In this document: positions 33,621-44,811 of the stretch, piece by piece
How positions within the stretch are numbered: the stretch's first letter is position 1
Layout: every line of letters starts with the position of its first letter
NCBI GenBank assembly: GCA_027563935.2
Contig: CM050454.1
Location: 3,686,001-3,750,000, forward strand
Direction of reading: 5' to 3'
DNA from: Costus lasius
Taxonomy: Eukaryota > Streptophyta > Magnoliopsida > Zingiberales > Costaceae
Length of the DNA: 64,000 nucleotides
Notes under the pieces: generated by a model
What the model was told of the DNA's origin: nothing
What the model saw: the letters and a program-made list of their open reading frames with translations, nothing else
Database searches by the model: none
Made by a program: the position numbers and the translations under genes

Positions 33621-36600
33621 AAATTTATAAAATATATAATATTTTTTAAAAAAAATTAAAAAAAATATTTTTTTAAGTCCAAATTAATACTCAAATTTTC
33701 GGCCTTGGGTACCGCCATTTCTTCGAGAAAGTGCGATCCGCCGATTGATCCTGCGAGATCCAAGAACTTGCCAGGAAGCCAATCTAGTCGTGTTCTCCGC
33801 GTCCGATTTTGTGCGAGGGCCTGAATCGAAGCCGATTTCTTGGTGGATTTCCCACCCTTGAGGATTTTGGTGCCAGCATCTTCACCTACTCCCAAACTCC
33901 GGAGACCCAAATCGCTTGATGAGTCGCACCGATCGCCGATCTGTGGCGATCGCTTCCTTCGTTTGAATAGAAGTAGTGGTTTCGATCGGATTTTGTCGGC
34001 GCTCTCTACGGGGAGTTTGATCTAACAGTAGCGTTTTGTATCACGATCGCGGTTCCCGATGATGCCGGATGTGAGGCAAAATTGTGTTACCGATTCTTCC
34101 AATGGCTCGCCCGATAACATCGAAGGTGGTTTCTGTTTATGTTCGATCGCTTTCCATTTTTTTTCTTCTTCATTCCACTGTTTGATTCTTCTTTTTGCTA
34201 TGTTTGCCAGCCTGTTCTTAGCTATGTACAATTTGTTTGGGGAACAGGCGAACTGGTTTTGGCTAAATAGGCAAATCTATTGACTAATGCGTCACTTTTT
34301 CAGTGCTTTGCCTGGAAAATCTGTAGAGGAATTTCTAATTCAGCTTAGGTGTTTCATGTTGGCAGTGGCTATGTGGCATTTAAAGATCGAGGACAGTGAA
34401 CATGGAGCTGACGATCATCCGAATCCTTATCCTGATCGCTGGATTGTCTTTTTTATTTGAGGACTGGTGCCTGCCGTTGTGGAACCAAGTGCACATATAA
34501 TCTTCCCACGCACACTGGTCATGTAAGACCCATGCAACACAATATTATTTCTAGATAATTTTTTATTTATCTCCTTCGAATTTGAGATTTATATTCTTAC
34601 AATATAGCGACTAGATTGGAAACTTCAGGACGGACCATTTATTACTATTGCTTTTTTTTGTCGAGTGAAAAAGAAAAACGAAGTATCTTTCTTTTGTTGA
34701 TTAATACCATATCAATTAGACAATGCAGAACACTCAGTATAGCGGAGAACTCCCACAGAGCGATGGTGAACCTGATTGTCAGGTGCACTATCTTCACCTT
34801 ACAGTAATTGATATTTCCATCCAATTTGATCAGGGTAATTGTTTGTAGGGAACCATATCTTCGTTTACTAGGTGACTTCTACTTGAATGTGAAAATGGCC
34901 CTAATGGTAAGCTCATTATATATCTACAATCGGCAGTATATGTCTGTGCCAATGCATAGCACCTGATTTTAGATTTGATTTTTAAACCTTCTTGGGCAAA
35001 ATTATCAAAAAGGTCAATTTTAGTATAAAAGACAAGTATAGAAACATGAATGAGTAATAACCAAAAATGCTGAATTGCTCATTTCTTCATTATTTTTATA
35101 TGGCTTCAACAGTTAAGAATATGGACCCTATCCCATATACTAGAAGATAAAAAATTTCTTATACCAATTTAATTGACATAGATTTCTCAATTTAGTGGCA
35201 GCAGTATTAAACTGCATTCATGATTTTTGATATCAGATTGTGGAATATTTTTGCAGTATTAATCATTAAGTTGGTTTCTGTTTCGGTGTCTATCAAATTG
35301 GTACTGAAGATAAATGAGATTTGTAAGCAATTAGGCTATCCTAAAAAACTTCATTTACCCTATTTGTTTTTAAACGGAGTCATGCATCTCACCTTGGATC
35401 AACTTGAGACATGTTTGAACAGGTTAACAAGAGCTGTCATGATACGTAATATTTGACAAGTTTAAATTCAATGTAGGTGCTAGATATTATGGAGGAAGTT
35501 TGAAAGTTTCTCTATACTTTGTTAGCAACACTTAGTTTTGCATTCATCGATCATCCATGGAGCTGGTAATCATAGAAAATGTTTACTGAGTCCTCTCCTT
35601 TCATGGTAACTATGTTTAACAGAATCATCAAAAGCACAAACTGGACAGGAAATCAGCACATGAACAAGGTTCAGAGTTATTGTTACAGCCCCATCAGATG
35701 TTAGCCCAACGACAATTGACCAAACACCTGCGGGGAGCAGTAGTTGACCACCCAACACAAATAAAAAAAACCATGTTTTATTATAATTTATTCAACTTTT
35801 ATAAACTTCATTCAATTCAACCTAAACTCAATTTGAAAAATGCTTGGTTTAGTCTAACCGTATTAAGTCTCAAGGTTCAAGAAACTAATCCAAGACCTTG
35901 TACTGGTCAAGTCTGAGACTGGTACTGTACCAAATGGAACCGGTTAGAACCGAGCTTGCAGATTAGAGAAGAAAGCTTGGAGCAGCGGAGTGAGGAGGAG
36001 GAAGGAAAGAAGGAAGAAAAAGAGGAGTACGTGTTGCCTCTCTTATTGCTCACGCATCCAACTCCATGATGCTTGTGATACCGTGACACGAGCTTATGGA
36101 AAGCTCACGGCAAGCTTCCACCACTATTGCCTCCTCCTCCACTTCCATTGCTCCGTGGAAGCTCGCAACGAAGGGGATGGTATGCGGCCTCCTCTTCTCG
36201 TTCTTTTTCATTCAGCTCTTGACGTACTAACTTGTTGTACCACTTAGAACATACCCGTTTTTTAAACCTTTGTCTCAATATATATTTGGGTAGAAGGTGT
36301 TTGGATCAGTATTTTAAATCTTGAGATATACTCCTATCACCAAAAATTTTCTAACCATATGTAGTGTCAATATAGCCGGTGCTTATGTCTGCTCTTTTCT
36401 GTTTTAGTGCAAATTGTGGCTAGAGAGATCAGGAAAACCTGGAGCTTTATGTCTTCAGCATGGCATATAAATAATAGTCTAGAATTAAATGATTTGGAGC
36501 TATTTTATATAGATTTGTATTCAATATACCTTGTGCAAGATATGATTGCTATTGAAACCACATCCGCAAAATCCTAATGCTGCTTCTTTTTACTTAACAA

Positions 36601-38090
36601 AAGATAATATGGGTCATCCTTTATTGAGCAAAATATAAAAGCATAAAGCCTTTTTTACTACTGCTTTTATAGCTCATCATCATAGCCATGCAATGATTTG
36701 CTAATGCCTCCGCATAAGAATGACCAGTTTGCGTAGTCTTTTCTATTTACCAAAATCTGGTCTATTTGCCTCGGGCAAGCAATTTGACTTTTTCTCCTAG
36801 CTCACTATTCTGTTTCTGCTTGTTTCATTTTGTTAATGCCCATGTGGGTGAAAATGTCTCTTCCTTAAGCATTGCTTACATAACACCGCCAAGTCTGAAA
36901 AATATGAATTCTGCATTCATCTGTTCATCCCAGTTGCTTCCCTTTTGTTGGCACTGAGAAAGTAGGAACATTCAAGGGTCATAATGTTAAATTTCCATCT
37001 ACCTGGTGGAAAGAAAACCTCCAGTTGTTTTCTGCAGTTCATTACTACGGACGATGTTGTGTCAAGGCTGCTTGAAATTTAGTGCAAATTGACCATTTAG
37101 AAAATATACTGTGCCTCAACCGTCCTTATTTGCTCCTATGGAGAGGCATGTGCTGAGGAGAATGTGGTGAGGCAATTGCTGCAGATATTTGACACTTGTT
37201 GCAAATTGCAAACTGTGCCCTATAACACTCGGAAAGTTTTTAGATACCCTATGATTGCCAGATAATAGACACATGACTAGAACGTGGTCATCATATTGCC
37301 ACACATGGTTCTAAAGGTTTGAAAATAGGCCACTATTCTCCGCATGAACATGACGTCAGGATCCCTGCTAACACTTGTTGCCCACATAAACACATTAGGT
37401 CCAGACATCCACATTACAAGAGTGACATGTTATTTGAGATATCAGCGTCATTTAACTACTAGCATCGATAAATACTAACGCCAGCACCTATTCAAAGTAA
37501 AACCACCAGATTAATTTTTCATGTAACTGCTTTGATATAATTTTTCATGTACAGGATTCCATGTACAAAATTGACTTCTTAAATGATTTTTAGATGTCAG
37601 AATATTCTGCTCGGTTTCCTCTGTAAAGTTGGACTTCTGAAAGTGTTTAATTTCCCTCCTGTTCAAGGATGCATTATAAATCCTAATGATACTCATGCAC
37701 GACAAATCTAATAAGATATTTATCTAATAAGATAGAGAAGTTTCCATGTAACTCTAAAGAATTTCAGATTAAATCGTCCCAAAATCCTTTCAAAAACACT
37801 CGAAGAACAAAACGACAATTTTTAAGGCTAGGGGATAAACACCTAAAACTTTAAGTTGGATAGTAGGATCAAGCAACATAAGTTGGATGGTAGGATCAAG
37901 ATACTCTGCCTCGTGTTTCCACAGGAATCATCATCCCAAAACATATCCAACGGGGCTAAAGTTCCGAAGGAATCATCATCACTGAAACAACGGCCACCAC
38001 CAAATATTGAATCCTATGTCTACCGTACAACCCAAATACATGGGGTCAAGCATCGGCTTAATGCATGCGTCAGAAACAGAGGTGCAGAAT
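33621..38090. other. No recognised gene; possible unassigned exons on the plus strand
   Basis: About 33700-35760 has exon-like islands: 34059-34125 beginning MMPDVRQNCVTDSSNGSPDN with a donor-like GTGGTT; a block near 34360-34450 with a frame containing EDSEHGADDHPNPYPDRW; 34721-34782 with YSGELPQSDGEPDCQ between AG and GT; and 35620-35760. They could be a decayed or alternatively spliced gene, but I recognise no family and could not join them convincingly. About 36000-36200 is purine- then CT-rich low complexity. From 36250 to 38090 I see no coding signal; the 3' untranslated region of the Argonaute gene should occupy the last few hundred bases. Confidence 0.35.
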
Positions 38091-41000
38091 TCAGCAAAAA
38101 AACATCGATTTGCACACGTTCTCGTGCATCCTTGGAAATTCTGGGTAATCTTCGTGGCCCTCAACCTTCATGATTTGGGACGCTTGCAGTGCTGCTAGAT
38201 GTGCGTAGCAAACAGGAGCAACTAAAAAAACCGACAGCAAAACATTAGTAAGAAAAAAGGTTGCATCTGGGAATTAAAGAAAACTGAATTAATGTTTTTA
38301 AAAGTGCTCTGGCCGCTCGCCTCAGAGCATTCGAGGCGAAGGAAGCCAAAGCCTTGATGCTTCAACATTTCCGGCGCACTTAAGAAACCTTGCCACAAAT
38401 GATTTGGCGCTGCAAATAAATAGATGATAGGATTCTCCGAAGTGAAGCGATTTCTAAAAGTGACCGTATACCATTAGTGTTTGATGATGATAATTTGATA
38501 GGAGTAAAGTATGCGAGCTTATGGTTGAGACACGAACTACTAAACATAAAATAATCCACAAGTACAGAGTGGAAAACGTTTAAACCGCATATGAAAATGA
38601 TGACATTTTGATTACTGTTATGGTCCAACAGTAATCAAAGTTGAATTGTTGATGTGATGTAGATTCTAATCAAATATGTTTTATTACTACAGATATGTAT
38701 TTACTATGTTGTTCTGGTATAAACATGTAAATATATGTTTTTTTTACTAAAATTGCTTGATTGTGGAAATGGGTATAAACATGTAAACAACATGAGTTGG
38801 GGACTTTCAGTTTAATGAAACATCACTTACCCATTGACACTGCAGTGGTTCCCCGCTGATAACTGAATTGGCAATAAAGGGAGATTTATTAGTTCAAATA
38901 CCAGAACTGGCAGGGGAGCTAGAATCAAAGACTTACACATAAGAAAGTGAATGGACAAACTTCTGTACATCGTCCGGGGAGAACCCAATCTCATCAAGCA
39001 ATACATTATAATGTACTGGCCTTGAAGTTCCCTATCATAAATTAGAAGGCTCATGGTCATTGAATTAACTACCAACTGAAAAATTCAGCACACCAGCAGA
39101 AATAGTTTAAAGAAAGAAGCCATTTCATGTGTGTCGCCCAATAATTGAATAAGTCGGATACTTACAATTCTTCCAGCATGAGCACACATAAAGAAGTCAT
39201 AGTTCCTTGGATGAACCACTGTGGTATCCACAACAGTTCCTGTTGCAAAACCAAATTAAACAAGTTGTAACAAGTTCATATTACAGTATCCTTGAAGTGA
39301 AGTCTAATTAAACACCACACCAGGTGGGACATTCTCTGAAGCACCAGCATTGAAAAACCTTGTGTGATGGTTTTTTTGTGCCACAATGACAGTGAACTTG
39401 GGAAGAGTAGATATGCCTAGGTGCTCAAGCGCCTGAAACAAAAAGTTAAAAATATAACAAAAAAAAAACAAAATTAATTTGTGAAGTTCTATTTAGCACC
39501 TTGATGATTTGGGCTAGCTCCACACTCAAAACTTGATTAAACTGGGACTCGCTAACACCATCCCTGGAGCATTTAGAGGGGTAATACAGCAAGAAAGTAA
39601 CAAATCAATGTGAAATTTGTGTCTATTACTCGAAAAACAGAGGATAAGAAATAGTAGCTGACATCAAGTCATGGCAAAGACAATCAAAAGCAAGGTTTTA
39701 AAAACCATACCGCCACAGACATAGCGGTATTTTAAACATGGATGAAAAATACCTTAAAATGTGTTAAAATCAGTATAAATTGCCAATTTTTATTGGTCTG
39801 ATCCACGGTAGAGGTCAAGATTGGTTCAATGACAACATATGTTGTCGGATTTCTCTATACGTGGAGTGGGAATAACCACATTCCAAAATGCATATTCACA
39901 TTTAAAACAGATAAATGGAGGGTAACTGTACCTGAAACAAGCTTGAATCCACAACCAGTAACAACATTGCCCCATATTCTACGTGCAACTTGTATAATAT
40001 TATCATGCTTGAATATAATAAAATGTAATAGAGAGTAACTGTACCTGAAAATGATTATCTGAGAAGGTTTCATGCCATTACTAGTTTCATAAAAATCAAT
40101 CAACAGCTCCCTGATATTTTCAAACATAATGCGACATTAGCCAATTGACAAAGTAAATCACTAAAAAGTATAATAGATGTGTCTTTCAAATCAATTAGTT
40201 ACCAGTTTTAGAATTTTAATGTATAATATAATTGTATTACATGTTTAACTTAACAAGACAAATAATAATCTGAAAAGTAAATTTTATGAATAAAACAAAT
40301 AAGTCAAATTTTATAAACACAGAATTTAAAATGAAAATAATTAATTATAAATGTCTTAACTACGTCTGAATTTCTTCAAGGAAAGGGACTTTTGCAAAGC
40401 ATATCCCAACCAGTTTGGAGAAATGACTCACAAATACTGGTGATTTGGGGAACTTTGAGCTTGCATTTACTAATGCATTGCTTTATTTCAAATGACTCCC
40501 AAAGACACATAAAGAGATCAGTGAGCCAAAACCAGTTAAGGGCTAGCTAACTGAAGTAAAATGATTTTCCTTAATGGATATAAACTAAAAAGACTATACA
40601 CAAACATTGTTGCATGGAAAAGTTTGGACATCTGCTTTAAACCTTATGTTTTGAGTATATTGGACCTTATTTTGTACCATTCAAAAAGGATAAAGTTTCA
40701 TGCGTCTCTGATCTTTCATAGCTAGAGTCAAAAATAAATAAATGATGATTTTGTACTGCAATCAAATATGACTGAGTGCAAAGACAACCTGATCATTCCG
40801 CCATCTTTGATCTCTCCATCCTCTTCTTCTCCTTCCACTGGCTTATACAAACAATCAATCATTTCAAGTTTGGGAGATTGTGTTCGTACAGATGCTCTAT
40901 ATCTTGAAATCAAAGGCCACTGCCTAGAACCAACAACCTATAAATATCAAAGGAAAGGAAATTAAACTTTGCTACTAGGCAGATAGAATAGTGATTGTCG

Positions 41001-44000
41001 TACATCTTCTACTTCGAATTTTAGCATGCAACACAGTATCCTGATGCTAACAAACAATGTCATGATTATAATGCTTACCGCTACAACAGATGGAGAATCC
41101 GAATGAGGAGAACTGTGACAAACATCCATGCCAACGATCATAGTAGGAATCTTGTTGACGAGAGGGATGCTCGGTGTAAACTCAATAGCAAGTAGAGAAT
41201 TGATGCCACCAAGCTGATAGGATAAATAAAAACAGAGAGGGAAAAAAGTAACTTCAAAACAAGCAATGAGAAATTTTTCTAAAAATGCTTCATGTAAAAA
41301 TAAGCATAGAAGATGAATAACTTAATTACAAAGATCAAGAAAATATCCCAAGTACCTTAGAATTAATTTTCAGGAGAACATTGGTTAGATATTGGTCATT
41401 GATCTTGGTAGGTGAGATGCATTGTGTAATAATACCCATTTCGATAAGGGATTTCTTCTTCCAAGGGCCTATACGAGATGAATATAACTAAGTTCTGGTA
41501 CTGTGGAAGGAATAAAAAAAGGATTATCCACGTACCATAAATATCACAAGTTTTCCTCTCTGGCAAGACGCACAGAAGAAATTGTGGTCTGCCTGGAAGA
41601 TTAGCAATTATTTTCTCAAACATCCTTTGAACTCTTACAAGAGGGTTAGATCTTATCCATTCACGGTCCTCTTCAAGGAGGGCGTAGGGACGCTCCATTT
41701 GCTGCAAATTACAAATGTGTTTTAAGATATGTACATGTACAAAAAGTATCAATTGACATGATAAATAGCCTACAATTCCTTTATGCCTTGCACAGTTAAT
41801 CAGCTCCCTTGACAGATAACTCAAATTACATTGTGCTGAAAATTTCACAATTGCCCAACGGCGATCAATTTGAATGGGCTGCAAGAGTCTCTGTATAAAG
41901 GTAGAATAAACTAAGAAATAAATGAGGATGGAAAATGATAAGAACTGAGATGAAACATAAATTATAATGAATAGCCAACATGTTTAGTGAATATAAATGT
42001 AGATTGTAACCTTTTGGTTGAAATTCCATCGCCCATTTTGAGGCACACAGACTTCCTGGTTGCCAACCTTCAACTATTTTAAGCAGATGCATACCACTTA
42101 TTGAGTTGTGCGGAAGCAACATAACCACAATCGCGTGTAAAAAAAGCTTAAGATAAAAGCTAGAGAATTACTCTTGGTGCCTGAAGAACACGACCTTCCA
42201 GCTTAGTCAATTGTGTACCAATGTCAAGACCGCAAGAACTAAGCATTGCATCCTCATCACACCGATTGTTCTCTACAGCCTGTCACAGTAGGAATGGTTA
42301 GTCCTTAGTAATATTACTTTAACCAACGAATATCATGTATGGGATAACCCACATTTGTTACTACTTTCATTCTTTGCGAGGGCTTCTGTCTACACTTTTC
42401 AACAAATGAAGCTCTTTGTTGAGAAGACAATGCCTTGGTATAGCGTTGCAGTGAAATAAGGTGGCAAAGCTGCAATAAATTGCTATACACATTTAAGAGA
42501 AAATGAACAATGAATACAAGGAGAATTTGCTGGAGAAGTGAATCAAGTTCAGCATCACAAACCTCAACAGGGAGATAATTTGGTCGTTTCGGTTTCCCCG
42601 CGTCAAGGCATGGTACATGGGCTGACCATGTCAGCTCTATATTCTGGATCTCTCGAAAATAATCATACACAGTCACCTCCACCATTTGAGTTTCACCATT
42701 GCTGTTTATTACTCTCCTAGAAAATCTACATACGAAAAATTTATATCAATGGTAATAGAGATTCAAAATAATAACCACAAATGGATAAGCAAGAACCGAA
42801 ATAAAAATCAGTGCATACAGCAGCTGGTTGCATGGCAGTTCGCTTATTCCTCTTATCCTAAATTCCATGTTTGTGTGTTGCGTCTTAATTTTCAGGTTTT
42901 TAAGCATTGATTTGGCCTGAGAAATAATTCCACATGTATTTTAGTTACACAAGCAGAATCTACATGAATCAACAAATACAGTCGGTGTATATATTTCGAA
43001 ATTTTCAGACCTTGACCCAGTCAATTTTTCGAATATCTTGAACATTTTGGTTAGCAAGCAGAAAATCTATGACAGGACCAGGGGTCACAATCATAGTGGT
43101 TGAAACATCTGAAGATATGGAAGCAAACTGAAATTCAGTAATGAAAATGCAAAGCAGCAAAAAATATGAGAGAGAGAGAGAGGACCCATGTTTAATGATA
43201 AACCAGCCCTAGTGGTACGGAAGCTTGAGTGGAATCCACTGCAGCTACTGACACCACCACCCAAACCGACTAAATTTGTGGGATCATCAAGGAAATAAGA
43301 TTGTTTTACAAGGAGGCAACCCCTGCAGTCAAACATAAATCAAAATATAATCTCAGAATCCTCTGCAGTCAAACAGAAATCAAAATACAAACAGTAAACT
43401 AATTTAGTAATTTCATTGAGAGGCACACCTTTTTGCTTGTTGCTGCCTTAAGATGATGTCAAGCACTCGCAAAGCATCTTGGGTGTGATCTGACTCAATC
43501 CCCTTTAGTGCAAGTGCAATAGATTTAAGAGGGATCTTAGCAGCAAAACTTATATTGACTTCATATGTCTTTGCAAAATGCGAACGTCTAGGTCGTTTCT
43601 GTGAGCCTTCACTTGGACTGCCATTTCCTTGTCTTCCACCGCTTGATCTACAAAAATGAAAAAAAGAAAAGAGAAATGTATAAAAATTTGGATTCAATCC
43701 TCCAAAAACAACCATTTGCTTGCAATCAACTAAACCTGTTAATATGAAATAAAAAAAATCAGCACAAATTGCATGCAACCAACATAAATGATGTGACAAG
43801 TTAATGTGACCTTAGCACCAGTGTTTGAGGTACCGGTCCGAAACCGGCCGGTACCTCCGGTTTGTACCGGGCCGGTGAGGGACCGGCACCGGAAAAGGGT
43901 GGAGCAGGCGGAGCATGCGGGCAGGCGGCGGGAAGCTTCGAACGAAGCTTCGCTGGCGGCAGAGCTTCGAACGAAGCTTCCGCTGCTTCCGCTGGCGTCG

Positions 44001-44811
44001 CCGTCACCCTCTTCTGCCGCCTGCTCGTCACCCTCTTCGTCGGTACCACCGGCACAGTACTAGTACGGTACCGGTCTGGCGGCTCACCGGACCGAGCTGC
44101 CGGACCGGATTTTTGAACCATGGTTAGCACTTCTAACGACATCCTATAAAGCAACTCATGTTTGCTCCCAACGACAACACGAATTAAAATATGTAGAATT
44201 AATATTTTTAAAGAGATGACACATAATTGGTGAAGAGTGAAATTCTAACTAACGATAAGATCCCATAAGTCAATTATATCCCAAAGTTACTGAAAGAATA
44301 TCACCTAGTAGATGAATCATCCATGACAACAGTAAATACTAAATTGTTACGTGGCAAAGGGCCAACAGTAAACAAATTCTTATCGCCGTCATAAGCAAAC
44401 TCCTTCCCGTTGAACTCTGCGGTATAAATCTGGTATAGCTTGTCCAAGACCTTTCTACCAATTCCTTTACTTGCTACAACAGCATTAACACCACTGTCTT
44501 CATGAGATAATATAGAAACCTGCATAAATTAATTAAAGGAAATAAAAATACATCCTCCTGCATTTCACAAAGTAGAAATTTTCTGCACTTACGTTGTAGT
44601 TATAAAATATGACATCATGCGCATTAAATTTAACATAGAAATGATTTGAAAGGAGCTGGATGTGCTGTCCTTCACTAGCATAAGCAGGTCTTGCCATCGG
44701 AAAGTGTTTCAGAACATCCGACGTCTTAGTTTTTGCAGAGAGAGACCCTGGTGGCTTTTCCTTAGAATAAGAGAACAAACCTGTGCCCCCAGCTCCACCA
44801 TCTGAAGCCAT
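38091..44811 (-). CDS. Argonaute protein, AGO4/6/8/9 clade (RNA-directed DNA methylation effector)
   Basis: Binds small RNAs, typically 24-nt siRNAs in this clade, and guides DNA methylation in the nucleus. I joined 22 coding exons (44811-44593, 44519-44305, 43647-43429, 43322-43186, 43108-43011, 42916-42819, 42716-42563, 42469-42353, 42279-42172, 42073-42011, 41890-41774, 41701-41536, 41468-41356, 41213-41079, 40937-40789, 40110-40045, 39563-39500, 39432-39321, 39239-39166, 39031-38937, 38862-38831, 38221-38091) into 2682 nt, 893 aa, all in phase with no stop. ArgoN, PAZ (GPVIDFLLANQNV onward), MID and PIWI are present. PIWI tetrad: D638 (GMDVCHS), E678 (SPKLEMID), D726 (RDGVSES), H858 (CYAHLAA). 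The ending KSMFFC is clade-typical. The N-terminus is short, and the Ser/Gly-rich loop usual before the C-terminus in monocot AGO4 is absent. A hAT-type insertion lies in intron 2. Clade is secure; the orthologue (AGO4, 6 or the grass AGO16 type) is not. Confidence 0.96.
43819..44122. mobile_element. Non-autonomous hAT-type element, 304 bp, in Argonaute intron 2
   Basis: Ends are CAGTGTTTGAGGTACCGGTCC on the left and, read on the other strand, CATGGTTCAAAAATCCGGTCC on the right. Flanking 8-mers CTTAGCAC (43811-43818) and GTTAGCAC (44123-44130) match at seven of eight positions. The element is GC-rich against AT-rich intron DNA. Its ends carry ACCGGTCCG / CCGGACCG motifs and its middle carries repeated GCTTCGAACGAAGCTTC palindromes. 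It has no coding capacity. It sits wholly between exons 2 and 3, so splicing can still remove it. Confidence 0.8.

Noticed and set aside
39820..40010. Possible extra Argonaute exon suggested by a repeated GTAACTGTACCTGAAA phrase near the exon 16 donor
   Set aside because: Exons 16 and 17 join perfectly without it and the translation of this segment matches no Argonaute sequence.
43801..44154. Overlapping open frames rich in Ala, Pro and Arg
   Set aside because: They are produced by the GC-rich 304-bp element in Argonaute intron 2, not by exons; both flanking exons splice around it in frame.
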